Shown here one piece after another: positions 50,601 to 62,020 of a DNA stretch of 64,000 bases; positions within the stretch are counted from its first letter, which is position 1, and each line of letters starts with the position of its first letter. Position numbers and translations under genes: made by a program. Below the pieces are notes generated by a model. That model saw only the letters and a list, made by a program, of their open reading frames with translations, was not told the origin of the DNA and did no database searches. This DNA is from Euglena gracilis (lineage: Eukaryota; Euglenida; Euglenophyceae; Euglenales), in assembly GCA_039621445.1 (NCBI GenBank), contig CP154954.1:58548701-58612700 (forward strand). Reading direction: 5' to 3'.

Positions 50601-52639
50601 GACAAAAAAAAGACACCACAGCAGAATGCGCCTCCCAACCAGGCTTCCTTTTAAGTCAAGAAGACCCCCCAGGGGGGAGGAGGGGGGGTGGGTGCCAGAC
50701 CACCCGGGGGGGGGTCCCAATCCAAGGTTCGGGTTTTGGCGCACAGCACCGAAAATTTTTTGGGAAATGCCCTCAGACGGCCCGTTTTTTGGGGGGATCC
50801 CCTGGGGGTCCTGCTGCGGGCTAGGTAGGTGGGCCCCCCCCCTCCCGGGGGGTCTTCAACAAAGGCCAGCTCCCAACCCCCACGTGCTGGGTGGCGGCGT
50901 CAAGCGTGTCCTGTGTGGCCGCTGGCCTCTGCGGCAGCGCCTCGCCGGGGAGTACGAGTTCGACGAGCAGACGGACCCGGCGGAGCGGTCCTATGGTGCG
51001 GTGACCGTGGAGGTCGTCAAGGCGAAGGCCCTTCCCGTCAGCGAGTTTGGGGAGCTGCCGGACGCGTACGTGGTGCTGCCCAGCCCCCGCACGGCCGCGT
51101 GGCGTGTATTTTGCTTTATTCCAAAAACAGGGGTGTCACACCCCTGTCCAAACACAATCAATTCGATCGTAATTCACAGGTTCTGGCACCCAACAGACCC
51201 TCACAATAATTCTGGAATTCACCAAAGGTGTCTGTTTCGGTCGTCTGCCAAACGTTCAGCATTCACAAGGCATATCTTGACCCTCAAAAAGTGCAAAACC
51301 GTACGCCGCCAAATTGGTGCCGCGGGGTGGTGTAGGGTGGAAGTGGGTGCCGGTAGGTGTCCAACGGACAGTGTGCAAACAACCAGCTGCGGAGAGGCAG
51401 AGGAGCAATTTTTCGCGCGTCCGTCGCGCGAAAATCGCGCGACGGTCGCGGACTCAGTTAGGACTTTGTATTCGAAAGGGTTCAAATTGCCCAGCCCTAA
51501 CGTGTTATGTTCGCGCTTTCAAAAAATATTTACGGCGGACAGGGTACAGGGTCCCAGGGGTTTCGCAAAAAGTGTACATTTGCGCAATTGCGCAAATTCT
51601 AAAGGAAAAACCCTTAAGTGCGAATTCGGCCGCCTAAGTTATTCCCCTGACCCCGACCTTCGTGGCACATATTGTCTCCCCCCACTGTGCTTTGTTTGGA
51701 AACCCTTCGCCCAAATGAAAGCAAACCAAAGCGAGGGGATTCGGGCCAAAAAAAAAAGGAGGCCGGGAGGTCAACAGCACTCAATTTCAGCTCCGAAACA
51801 GGTTTTCCAGGTCCAGGAGACCAAAAAGAAAACATCATTTTGGGCATAAAATGTTTTGTATTATTTTCGACTTTTTTTTTTGGACCAACCCCCCCCCTCC
51901 CGTGGCCCGTGTGGTCGCCCTTGTCCCAAAGGCCAGCGGTGGGTGCCGCCGGAGTATGGGGGACCGGAGCAGCGCACGAAGCTGAAGCGCAACACCTGCG
52001 ACCCGTTCTGGAACGAGGCGTTCGAGTTCCAAGTGATGGACCCTGGGGAAGCCGCCGCTCACTGCAGGTGGGGCCGAACCTTTTGTTCACCGGGACCCCC
52101 CAAATGATGGACGACCGTTCACCCACCCCCTTTGGGCACAGGATGTTGTTGACACCGCACAATGCCAACAGCACATATTTAGGCTTTCTGTTTAAGAAAA
52201 AATATTGGGCAATTTTTTTTTCAGATTTTCAGGCTTTCTTTAGGCGCTTTAAGGCATTTCTTTTTATTCATTATTGATTCATTATTTTATCGAATATTTT
52301 TATTGAAAGAAGTCCTGACCAAGGCGTGGTGATCAGGGCGGTCTGCAAGAGACAGGTTTGTTTTATCCTCTGTTTGTAAATGCCTCTTGGATGAGGTGTG
52401 CCGTTACTGGATTCACTCAGTGGGGATTTTTGAGACATTCTAAGACAATTTAAGGAATTTTAAGGCATTTGAACTTTTTTTAAGACACCACAAAAAAATA
52501 TAACACCTTGATTCTGGGGCATGACCTAGCTTTGTTGTTGTTGTTGGTGGTGGTGGTGGTGGTGGTGGTGGTGGTGGTGGTGTTTGTTGTTGTTATTTTA
52601 TTATTATTATTGTTATGATCATCATCGTCGTCGTCGTCG

Positions 52640-52700
<61 letters not shown>

Positions 52701-52998
52701 ATTGTTGTTGTTGTTGTTGTTGTTGTAGCGGGGTGTGCATTGTGCTCTTGACACACTGGCGGCAACGGCACATTCTCGTTTTGGATTTTAACATTCTTTA
52801 ATGTTTGTTGGGAAGTGAGTTACACCCAGCATCAATATTTTGCATGTTTTCAGAATCAGAAAAAAAAATCAGAATCAGGAAATTTTTCTTCTTTTTTGTT
52901 GCACCTGACACCCAAAAAAAATCGGATTCCCATTTTTTTGCACCATTTTGTGTCATGGTTTTTGGGCTTTCTGCATTTTGCCCCCCTGTCTACGCACG

Positions 52999-53068
<70 letters not shown>

Positions 53069-56000
53069 CACGCACACACGCGCGCGCACATACACAGGTA
53101 TGGCGGCATTTTAGCATCGGCACATGCGCCGTTGCATAACCGCATTTTGCGCAGCCAACGCAGGGTGGCAGTCTTGCTCGGCGGAGGCGTCTGGCCAACG
53201 ACCGAGTGACAGCCACGGTGCTGAGTGAGGACGGGGTGGTCTTCAGCTCCGCAGTGCTGGGGGGCCAGCCCCGCCCAACGCCCGGGGCCAAGAGAACAGA
53301 GCGGGGTTGTGGTTCCGCTCCAGCGGGCTCCAAGTGTTCCGCCGGTGGTGTGGCTGACATCTTGCAATGCTCTGAGTGAAGGTTGTTGGACCGAGAGAAG
53401 ACTCGTTGCTTTTTGTGTGTTGTGTGTCTGCCTGTCTGTCTTTTTGTTTGTCTATCTTTCCCCTTTATGTTTGGTTGTCTTTCCCCTCCTTCCCCTGGGG
53501 TGCGCGTGGTACCCCCCAGTCCTCTTGGCTCCCACAAACTTGGTTTCGCTAAAGCATTCCTCTGCAGGCTTGGCTCCGCATTTTTTAGGCTTTTGTCTCT
53601 TTTTGCACATGGCTAGCAAAGTTCGTGCCAAGCCAACACAGTTGCCCCCAGCCTCACCTTCAACTGTGGCCCAGGCCAGGTGCTGGGGGGGAGGGGGGGC
53701 CTGCATGCCTGCCTTCTGTGGCCGCCCGCCATCTGAGGGTGGGCGGGGCTGCCGGTGTGGAATTCGGGGCCGAGGCCAAGAAAGGGGCAGAGTGGCTCCC
53801 TCTGACTGGGCCACTGCTCACGGAGCTTCGGACAGCGCCGGATTTTGTGTGTTTTGAACCATCATTTGCATTCAGTTTAACAAAAGAACACCCCAAAAAA
53901 TACACATCATCACATGATTACTGAAAAATTTCCCGAAAGAAAGGGGCCATGCCACGCCTCAGATGCATTGTCGGCGCCAAGCCACTGGCGGTTGCGTCCC
54001 CGTGTCTCCTCCGTTGGAGGGCAGTGGCCCCCACGGGACCGTCCCCCCGGAGGCTGCCCAACCCGACGGCGCGGCGCCCGAACTGCAGTTGCGGTACAAG
54101 TTCGTGGCGCGGAAACGCAAGGTGGAGGAGGGGAAGAAGAAGGACGAGGGCCAGGCTGCCCGCAGTGGTTTCCCCGCCGTGCCTGCACCGGGTTGGCAGC
54201 AACTCAGGCGGCGTGCCTCTCGCTTAAGGATTTTTGTGTCGGCGTGGGCATTTGCACACGTCGCAAAGAACTTTGACTTTGGAGGGCTGGGGTCCAGATT
54301 TTTGAACTGTTTGTGACACGCCGTCCCTCCGTTTGTGAACACAGGAGGGATGCCACAAGTTGAGTCATGGCCAGTCTCCCCCAGGACCCCCGGACCCCCC
54401 CCCCCAGGATTCACTGAGTGTGGGGTTCCAGATGCCTGCTACCGGGGGGGCTTAAAAGGAACTTGAAGACTCCTTCTGGGTTCTTTGTCCCAGGACTCCC
54501 CCAGGACCCCCCCAGGACTCGGTCTTGGGGAGGGGGTCAAAACTGCTGTAGGTGCACACATTACCATTACCATTGAGTCCAGTGGCAAGTTGTCCATCAC
54601 CACACTGAATTTAGCACTCTTGAAATTTTTAAGAGTTTCACAATTTCAAACTCTTGTTAAAAGTTTTCAACCTTTTAAATAATTAAAATTTCAAAAAACA
54701 ATTTAAATGTAAACATGTGGATACCCACACAGCAGCAAAGACGACGTTGGTGAGCGCAATTGCACAAATAGACGGTTTATGCATTCGCGCACACCAACCA
54801 TTTGAAAACCAACCAAAAGCCTCCTATGTCAGTGTGTTTGGAGCTGAAAAAATGAATGTGATGAAATTGTGATATTCCCTCCCTCGTATTCCTGTGTTGC
54901 TGGCGCCCAATACCCATGAACGTTGCTGGTACGTTTGGGTGGTCTAAATTGGTGTGTTTTGTAAAGTTGCGCAAGTGGTAGGTTTGTGCAAATATGCAAG
55001 CAGCCTGTGTGCGCATTTGCGCAAAACAACCACAGTACAATTTCTGCTTGCACCTGTGGCCCATTGACACATTTGCACAAGGTTGGTTTGCACATTTGCA
55101 TGCACCATTTTTTTTGCGCAAATGCGCAAGCCAACCATTCAAATTCCCACAAATTCAAATTTGGCTGCATCATTTCATGATTAGTCTTACCTCCCCCAAA
55201 CTTTCAGATAGCATCCCATGTTGATGAGGCAGCCATTGAAAGGTTCCAAACACATATTTTCCGGGTGTAATGTACCCCATATGCTGCTCTTAGGCACCTT
55301 AATAGCAAAGTCCTTGCTTTCGTCTTCCCTGATTGCCTCATATGGGTTTTGGGTATTGTCACTTTCGCAAAGAGAGAAAGGTTGGTGTGCGCAAATGCGC
55401 GCACTGGCAAAGGAAAACCCCTCAATTGCGAGTTACAGAGGGCGCGGGTTAGAGAAGGGGGTCCCCCCACCGGCCACCCCACTTGCCAAGGGGGGCTTCA
55501 AAACAACTTGCTTTTCGTCGAAGGCCCAAAAATGTCTTTGTTGTGCGAAACGATAGATTTTTGCGGCCACATTTTGAACAATGGCAAAAGGCATATCCAA
55601 GCAAGCTGGAAGCCATGAAAAAGTGAAAACAAAAGAATCACACATTTAAAAGGATTTTGGGGTTTAGTGCAATGCTATACGATTGACGTGACTGATTTCG
55701 CAAAAAAAATCGCGAAACCGTTAGCACGCCAACTCAAAAAAAAATTGCGCATCTGACAATACCAAAGTCCTATGGGACAACGAAACGGCTTTTTGGGGGG
55801 GTCCTGGGTACCTCCCCCCCCCCCCGGGACGGTGCGGTTCCCAGAGGGGTACGAAGGACCCACAAAAAGGCCAAATTTTCCTTCCCATGCTTTGCGCCGA
55901 AAATATTGGGCATTTTTGGAAAAATTTTGCCCAGGTACCCAAAGTGGCATTTTTGGCTGATTTGGGGGTGCAAAGTTTTTGTTCACCCAGACCGCGCCGC

Positions 56001-58347
56001 TGTACAGGGGTTCTCCCCCCCCCATCTGGACCGAAGGGAGGGTCTGACCCACCCCCCTACCTGCCCTTGTATCGAACCCCGGAAAGGAGTTTTGTACTTG
56101 TATCCCAGTGCACGCTGGTGGGGTAAGATCCGATGAGAAGCATCCTCCCACATCACAGCCTGAACGCAGCTGACGTTTTAGTTCTCATTGCCCAAAGTTG
56201 GTGGCAGCAAAATGGATTGACATGGTGGGGCCGAACAGTGTGATCAAAGGATTGGGCAGTGATTCCGAACTTATTTTCGGTATTTTCAAGGTGTTATTTT
56301 CATCTATGTACCAAGTTTATCACCAACTTGTCATCAAATCTAGTTGTTTGTCTGTTCCTGAAGAATCCTTTTCCAGAGTGTTCGGGGGGGAATGCAAATT
56401 TATGTTTTCGGATGTTTTGGTGCTCAGGGTTATGCCTTTATGTTTTTTCATATGCTTCCGGACTGGTAGTGGCTCAGGACGAGGCTCTGCAGCCTGCAAG
56501 CGACGTGATCGAGCTCGGCTACCAGCCTCGCATCAACGGGCAGGTGGGGTTGATCCCAGAGGTGCGGCTGTATGCACCCAACTCCTTGCCATGGAGGCAG
56601 GGAAGGTGTATGATATCTTCGGGATATTGGCGGAAAACCTTTCATGCCGGCCGGATGCTGTTTCAAATTCTTGATTTCTGGTGCAGACCTTGGTTTACAC
56701 AAGTGTGGTTTTGCAGTGGAATTAATGAAAGGTAATAAGCGACGGCCATCGATTCTTTGAAAGCTGTCGGATTGGGGGTGGGGGTCCGCAGTTGTTCAGA
56801 AGGGGACACCCCAAGATGCTTTCCTTGAAGAAGGCATGTGGATTCTCGTTTTGGCGGTGCCTGCAAACTGGGGCAAAGCCGCTCCCTCCCCGAAATGGCA
56901 GGTACGTTGCCAGAGTGGTACCACCTCTTGCAGGACAAAGGATTCCGCCCAGTGATGGCAGGATGTGTGTCCTCCGGGGGACTGTTCCGACTGTCTCACT
57001 GCCGGAAAAGACTGGAAGTTGGGGCCCAATTTAGCTTGGACTTCAGGCACACACACCCCCTCAGCAAGCACTCAGAGTCTCTGGGACACAACCATACCCA
57101 TCCTAGGAAATTGTAATGGGGGGTCATGAGTGGGTTTTTGAAAATAAGTGGGTGGGTGGGTGGGTTTGGGCCCAGGGAAAAAGTTCCCCCTGAGTTGCAC
57201 TAAGGCTTCTTGTCAGTTTATGGCCAGCACTAAATTCGCTTCTGGCCCAGCTCGTTGTGTGGTGAGTAGCCAGGGACCCCTTACACCGGTGCTCGTGTGT
57301 TGCTCCCCCTGGCCGGGTGAGCAACTCTGGGGCAATTCCAGCGCTTTTGGGACATACACTCACCGGGAAAACGTGCCCCCCCCCGGGGGGGGGCACTAAG
57401 TGACTTTATTCGTCCAACCACCTGGCCTGGGGGGTCAGCCCCTATCCCCATCCGCCGCCCTCCCTGCAAGGCAGGACAACTTCGTCGGCGCCCTGCTGGG
57501 CAGCTACACAAAGCGCGTTAAGGTGCGTGACAAGGCGTGGGCGGAAGTACCCTACGAGTCGCTGGATAGCCTGCCCAGGGACGCATGGGCCTCCATTCGC
57601 ATTTCTGTGGAGGCTGCTCTCCACACCGTAAATGTGTATATAGCAAATGCATGCACACACCATCCATGTATGCATACAGATATTTGTGCGTTTGCACAGA
57701 CATATCTCTGTGTATTCATTTGTGCTTGGTCTGGGAAGAAGCAGCGCTGGTGGGGCAGACCGTGGCCCGACTGCCGAGAATGCCCCAAGCACATCATGTG
57801 TGCCTGATACCCACTCCCGTCCCATGAGTTGGCTTCAGCCAAACTGGCGAGCACAGAGGGCGGAGGGCGAGGCTGGTCATTCTGGGCCCAAGAGGGGGTG
57901 GGATCCCAACTCCCAGGTGGGATGGGAGTTTGGCTGACCCCCATTTCCCCCCCTATTTTTTTCTGGCAAAACATCCATGTAAAACACTGACTTCCCAATG
58001 ATGTAATGAAGCAAGGACATCCCAACGTACTTCAAAAAGAGTACAATTGTTTCCCATACTCGTTGACCCACAGACCCAGTACTTTGCCCAAAACAGCCAA
58101 AATGTTCGGGGTGGCCAATTTGGCGGGTGTGGAGGGGGACAACTCTCTGTGAGACCAGGCAGGCAACGGGCCAGGAGGCCAACCTCCCAGAATTTTTGTG
58201 TGCAGTGCATTTTCATTTCATTTGCCGGTGCCCTGGGGCAGAGCGGGGTCGGGGGCGTTGCCCAAACCCCGGGGCCCTGCCAGCGGTGGAGCAGGAGTGG
58301 AAGTGCGAGACGCGCCTGCGCCTCTTCAACAAGGTCCGCAGCGCCGC
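47699..58347 (+). CDS. Multi-exon protein with two C2 domains
   Basis: C2-A: exon to 47777 (FAGYGTFSVTIREATDLV), 48534-48608 (TAIRVHFGPRRKQTPVIHDD), 49528-about 49600 (PVWNTTLVFPVAGPSAGC), about 50290-50420 (RAQWCELAPAGRVRLEYA). C2-B: about 50885-51077 (SYGAVTVEVVKAKALPV, DAYVVL), 51948-about 52055 (EQRTKLKRNTCDPFWNEAF), about 53170-53265 (ANDRVTATVLSEDG), about 53990-54170 (PELQLRYKFVARKRK). A C-terminal part follows: 56471-56594, 57472-57572, 58285-58347 (VEQEWKCETRLRLFNK), family unknown. C2 domains usually bind membranes, often with calcium. C2-B retains Asp in DAYVVL, but the full calcium-site set cannot be verified. The first exon could start at ATG 47699. The 3-prime end is not seen and a DIRS element begins about 150 bases further on. 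Joins at 47778-48533, 48609-49527, 51078-51947, 56595-57471 and 57573-58284 keep frame; the other joins are approximate. Confidence 0.7.
47972..48095. repeat. TTTCCAGCCAGCCC tandem repeat
   Basis: Six to seven copies of a 17-19 base unit (CCAGCCCGAGTTTCCAG and variants) within the first intron of the C2 gene. Confidence 0.8.
50632..50877. mobile_element. hAT-like MITE, CAGGCTTC family, copy 3
   Basis: Element 50640-50869 (230 bp) begins CAGGCTTCCTTTTAAG and ends CTTCAACAAAGGCCAG. It is flanked by perfect 8-bp TSDs CTCCCAAC (50632-50639, 50870-50877). The core GGCGCACAGCACCG followed by AAAATTTTTTGGGAAATGCC aligns with the 28695 copy. It lies just upstream of the first C2-B exon. Confidence 0.88.
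51421..51445. repeat. Perfect 11-bp hairpin in a C2-gene intron
   Basis: CCGTCGCGCGA, AAA, TCGCGCGACGG: an uninterrupted GC-rich stem with a 3-base loop, inside the intron 51078-51947. No function can be assigned. Confidence 0.75.
52534..52730. repeat. Compound trinucleotide microsatellite
   Basis: (TTG)n, (GTG)n, then (ATC/GTC)n at about 52617-52700 and (TTG)n to 52728. It lies in an intron of the C2 gene. Long Asp and Asn frames are artefacts. Confidence 0.95.
52993..53095. repeat. CA / GCAC microsatellite
   Basis: (GCAC)n, (CA)n, (GCAC)n in succession, within a C2-gene intron. Confidence 0.95.
54755..55440. repeat. TTTGCGCAAATG-type dispersed motif cluster
   Basis: Variants of TTGCGCAAATGCGCAA, each near CCAACC or GGTTGG, occur near 54758, 54965, 55010, 55083, 55120 and 55390. 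They form imperfect inverted repeats. The motif cluster lies between C2-gene exons. No coding function is inferred. Confidence 0.5.
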
Positions 58348-58502
58348 GCTCAGGGGCGCCCCCCCCCCCCCACCGGCCTCGCGAATCCGATGCCCCCACC
58401 TGCCACGGCCCGCAGCGGTTGCTGGTTCTTTTTTAGGAAATTTTTTTGTGAAATCGGAAATCCTGTAAACTCCCCCTAATAAGCGTGCCCTAATTATGCA
58501 CA

Positions 58503-58842
58503 GTTGGATGCCTTGAAGGCAGATTTAAGGGGTCTCCCCCCAGTTTATGCCAACCCTCCCTGGAGCATCATCCCCCAGTGGGTTCAGAGATTGATGCTAA
58601 ACCCAGACCTGAATTGTCTGTTGATTGTACCCCACTGGGCTTCGACATCATGGTGGCGCCAATTAATGTCAATCAGGCAGCCAGGCAGCAAGGTTTTGCT
58701 GGTACCCCCCCAGGGGGTCTGTTCACCAACTGCTGGGGGAGGAGATGCCCCCCCCCCAAGGTGGAATTTGGCCTGCTTGATTGTGTCAGGCAAATATTAC
58801 AATCCCAGGAAGTTTCGATGTCCAGTATCGACACTTACATAA
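58503..58842 (+). pseudogene. DIRS RT/RNase H C-terminal region, fragment
   Basis: The frame encodes VYANPPWSIIPQWVQRL, LLIVPHWASTSWW and PPPRWNLACLIVSGKYY, corresponding to the post-RNase H region of DIRS-type polyproteins and collinear with the minus-strand copy at about 61410-61740. Between about 58705 and 58757 the homologous peptide (GGLFTNC) is in another frame, so two compensating shifts are present. Both lie at C tracts (58704-58711 and 58748-58757). The frame stops at about 58840, overlapping the recombinase frame as in the other copy. The RT and RNase H catalytic parts are missing. Confidence 0.75.
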
Positions 58843-60050
58843 AAAATCTGGGGAATGTCAAAAGATATGATTCAGCATTCAAGGCTTTGATGGGCCAATT
58901 GTTGCACAAAGGGGTGCCCCTGCAGGACTGCACAGTCCACAGGATGGCTGAGGCCATCCTTGACCTGGCTGCCCACAGCCTCAACACTGCAAGAAATGCA
59001 TATGCAGCAGTTTTATTACTCCCAGGGTTTGGGTCATTGAGGTTTTCCCCTCTTTTGTCTCCATTGAAGAGGAAATGGAATTCCAATGTCTGCAAGTATG
59101 CCCATTTTTGGGACCCCACTGATTTCTTGGAGAACATCATCAGGAACTCCAAACCCCTCTCAGACCTATCTGTGAAAGAGCTCAGAAACAGGCTCATCAT
59201 CTGTTGGAGGCTGTTGGCCCTCCACAGGGGGGTTGATTTAGCCAAAAAAAAAAAAAAAATCAGTTTCGTAGGAGAAAAAATTTTCATTTTATTGCAAAGG
59301 AAAGGATGGCAGTGCCCAAGGTGGGAGGAGATTTTGGTTTTGCCACACACCCCCCTCATCAGCCCCTGGCATTTATTGAAAGAGTATGTGGGAAGGACAG
59401 CCCACATGGTTGGGCACAAAAATGATTTGTTGTGGTCTTTGGATGGCAAAAGACCTTTGCCTTCAGAAAGGGTGAATTCCCTGACCAAAGAAAATCTGCA
59501 GGAGGGGGGGGTGGACACCACCCACTGGAAACCCCACAGCACCAGAGGGGCTGGGGTTTTATGGTGGAAAAATGCTGGTTTGCAAGTGGAAGAAGTCCAG
59601 CAGCTGGGTCAGTGGAAAAATTTTGGGGCCTTCCAAGCTCATTATTTGAGGCTGGGTGTCGTTTCAAAAATTCAAACAATTATGGCCCAAAGGGGGGTGC
59701 ACAGTACCTCACCATCTCGCAGTGCGGAGCCCGACTGGTCTCGGACTCCCACGACAGAGGAAGGGGGAGGAAGGGACCAAGAGGGCGAAGCACAAGAAGA
59801 TGGTGAGCCCAACCCTCCCACCCAAAAAATCAGCAGAAAAAGAAAGACATCCCAACCAGAAAGTGGACCCCCAACCAAGCAACCCCAGCCACCCACCCAG
59901 AAACACAGAAAGAGACCACCATCCCCATCAGGGGGGGGGGCCACCAAGCGATCATGGGAGAGGGGGGGGGCGGAGCCACGGCGGTTCAGCTTCGCCAAGG
60001 TGTCGGACGCGGCCTCATCGTCGCCAACTCCGGCAACAAAGGCGCAGTAA
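58760..60050 (+). CDS. DIRS tyrosine recombinase (+ copy)
   Basis: Integrase/recombinase of the DIRS class, which inserts a circular cDNA by tyrosine-mediated strand exchange instead of a DDE integrase. The frame is open from 58578 to 60050, but homology to the second copy begins about residue 60. Visible landmarks are an N-terminal SAM-like helical region (NVKRYDSAFKALMGQLL), LLALHRGVDLAK supplying the box I arginine, PHSTRGAGVLWW with the His-x-x-Arg of box II, GQWKNFGAF, and the tyrosine in AHYLRLG. The tail after about residue 380 is Lys/Pro/Glu-rich (KKSRKRK-like), probably DNA binding or nuclear targeting. A run of about 16 A at 59244-59259 lies within codons after the box I arginine. 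The start codon is unclear because the frame overlaps the preceding coding region. Confidence 0.8.
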
Positions 60051-60124
60051 GAAGCACCCCCCGCGGACGCACAAACACACCAGAACAGAACAGCCGGCAA
60101 GGACAGCAGGACCTCACCATCCTC

Positions 60125-60510
60125 TTGGTGTCTTTCGTACTCCCTCGAGGCAAGCCGAAAAGGGAGGAAGGGACACCGAGGGCGAAGCACAAAGACATTG
60201 TGAGGCCATGCCTTGTTCGCCGGCGGTGTTGTGTGATTGTTCGTTGTGCTGGGTTAGGAGGTCCCGCTTAGTGCCGCCTCGCCGGAGTTGGCTGCATTGT
60301 CTCCGACGTGGCGACCATGGAGTTGTCTCTTCCCCTGGGGGGGTCCCCCCCCCTCTTCCGCCCCCTGGCCCCCATCTTCTGACCGAGGGCGTTTGAAGAC
60401 AATTTTTTTCAATGGGAGGGGGGGGTCGGGCTCACAATGTCTTTGTGCTTCGCCCTCGGTGTCCCTTCCTCTCTTTTCGGCTTGCCTCGAGGGAGTACGA
60501 GACACCTCGG
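60125..60510. repeat. Inverted repeat at the tail-to-tail DIRS junction
   Basis: About 75 bases at 60130-60205 (including CTCCCTCGAGGCAAGCCGAA) recur as their reverse complement at about 60432-60508 with few differences. The arms are parts of the recombinase tail from two oppositely oriented copies and are separated by about 225 bases. Confidence 0.85.
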
Positions 60511-61560
60511 GCTCCGCACTTTGCCATTGTGAGGCCAGATTGTGCACTGAAATTAGGGGGGCCAGGGCATTTTCCAAGGCACCTTGGGCACCAAGTCTTT
60601 GATAATGGGCTGTAAAAGCCTCAACCCCTTTCCATTGACCAATTTCACAAACTTCTTGGTCTGAAAGGCCCCATTTTTTGAGTAACCCAACCCCTGCCCC
60701 TCTGGTGGAGTGGGGTCCCCACACCTGGGGGGGTACTCCTTGTTTGGACAAAAATTCTCTTGTAATAGAAGCAATGGTGTCTGCACTTATGGGTGTATAG
60801 GGGGGTTTTAATGAAATCAGAAGGGGACCCCCAGGCTGCACGTTAAACCGGGTGGCGGCCACATAAGCCATCATTAAATGAAAGGGACTGATTTGGGGAC
60901 ATTGGGGAATTGAGACCACTCTTTCCCACTTGTGGAATTTTTGCCCTTTACGTTTGATTTGAATGTAGGGTGCCCCTCCCAACACACTCGTGGTTCTTTT
61001 GACTTGTGCCAAATCAGATGAACGATATAAACAGAGGATGCGTGAACAGAAAATGGGCTGTGTGCGCAATGCACAAATATCAGTGGGCACAGGCTGCCTT
61101 GCCAGCCCCTGGAGGATTGGGAGGGGATCCCAAAAAGCACCATACTTCTCCAGATTTTGGTTCCAAAGCCTTTTATAAGGTGCTAATAAGGTATTAAACC
61201 TTAGGCCACCAAAGCCAGGGATCAAAAGCATAGCACTGTATGCATTACGGGCTTGGGCCTTTGAAAATTGAAAAAGTTGAATTAAAGCGTCAGCCACTTG
61301 GTCAGTGGTGGCTAAAGGGGGGGGCACCCCCATTTTGTCCAGAATCACCCATAAAAGCGTAAAGGCACTTTGGTACCTTTTCAAACTAGGGTTTCTTCCA
61401 AGGAAATCTTTAATGGTTGAATTTTGTATTTGTTTCCCCTCCAGAATTTGCCTGAGCAAATCATGCAAAGGAGGGGCCACCTGGGTGGTGGCATTTTTTC
61501 CCCCCTGCAGTTGGTGAACATACCCCTGTAGGGGGTGATTTTTAGGCAGGGGGTCCCTGG
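60254..61560 (-). CDS. DIRS tyrosine recombinase (- copy)
   Basis: The frame is open from 61981 down to the stop at 60254 (575 codons). The first 140 or so residues are the out-of-frame overlap with the RNase H region. Recombinase homology starts near PPLHDLLRQILEGKQ (about 61480). Landmarks: LKRYQSAFTLLWVIL, ILCLYRSSDLAQV (box I arginine), GPHSTRGAGVGLLKKWG (His-x-x-Arg), IGQWKGVEAF, and the tyrosine in AHYQRLG. It aligns along its length with the + copy at moderate identity, so the two elements are related subfamilies rather than recent duplicates. The C-terminal tail has Arg/Lys/Glu-rich and Gly-rich segments. All catalytic positions that can be judged are present. Confidence 0.82.
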
Positions 61561-62020
61561 CAGTTTCATTTTTATTAACTGGGGCCACCAGGTGGCTGAA
61601 TCCCAGTAGGGGGTGACCATCAAAACTTTGGCCTGTGGAAACTTTTTTAATCTGGGCAGAAATTTTTGAATCACTGACCAGGGGGGGTTTGCATAGAGTC
61701 CCCCCATGTTGTCCAGTGGACATTGTAAAGCGTCCACTGCTGTGGCCTCCCAGTGGGGCCACCTGGCCACAAATTGTGGCAGTTTTCTGTTGCCTGGGGA
61801 GGCAAAAAGGTCTGTTTCCAGATTTATGTAATGCTTGAATTGCTGTTTCAGCCAGTGAAAAAGTTTGGGGTCCAGTGAGTAATCCCCCCTGTCCATTTCC
61901 CATCTGCTTATAGGGTCTGCCAGGCATTCTTTTGAGGGGACCCAGTTTACTTGGAGATTGACATTTTTCTCCATGCACCATTTGAAAAATGGTCTTAGCA
62001 TTGTGTTGAAGGGATCTTTC
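61381..62020 (-). CDS. DIRS RNase H C-terminal and post-RNase H region (- copy)
   Basis: In the frame ending at 61381 the meaningful part begins near 62020 with FFKWCMEKNVNLQVNW, VPSKECLADPISR and LETDLFASPGNRKLPQF, then LYANPPWSVIQKFLPRL and PYWDSATWWPQL. These are the conserved end of RNase H and the segment that follows it in DIRS elements. The longer upstream part of this frame (to 63990) is mostly a shadow of the RT frame. The last 40 residues overlap the recombinase frame, the same arrangement as in the + copy. Confidence 0.75.

Larger units (their letters stand above)
58501..60205 (+). mobile_element. DIRS-type retrotransposon, 5-prime-truncated copy (+)
   Basis: This copy contains the end of the reverse transcriptase/RNase H region and a complete-looking tyrosine recombinase frame, but nothing upstream of the sequence encoding LDALKAD, so it is 5-prime truncated. 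It meets the minus-strand copy tail to tail near 60.2 kb. A short third fragment of the recombinase tail (frame reading RTPSRQAEKGGRDTEGEAQR) lies at about 60125-60205. Confidence 0.85.

Noticed and set aside
52480-52794. Poly-Asp/Asn/Thr frame
   Set aside because: Produced by ATC/GTG/TTG trinucleotide arrays.
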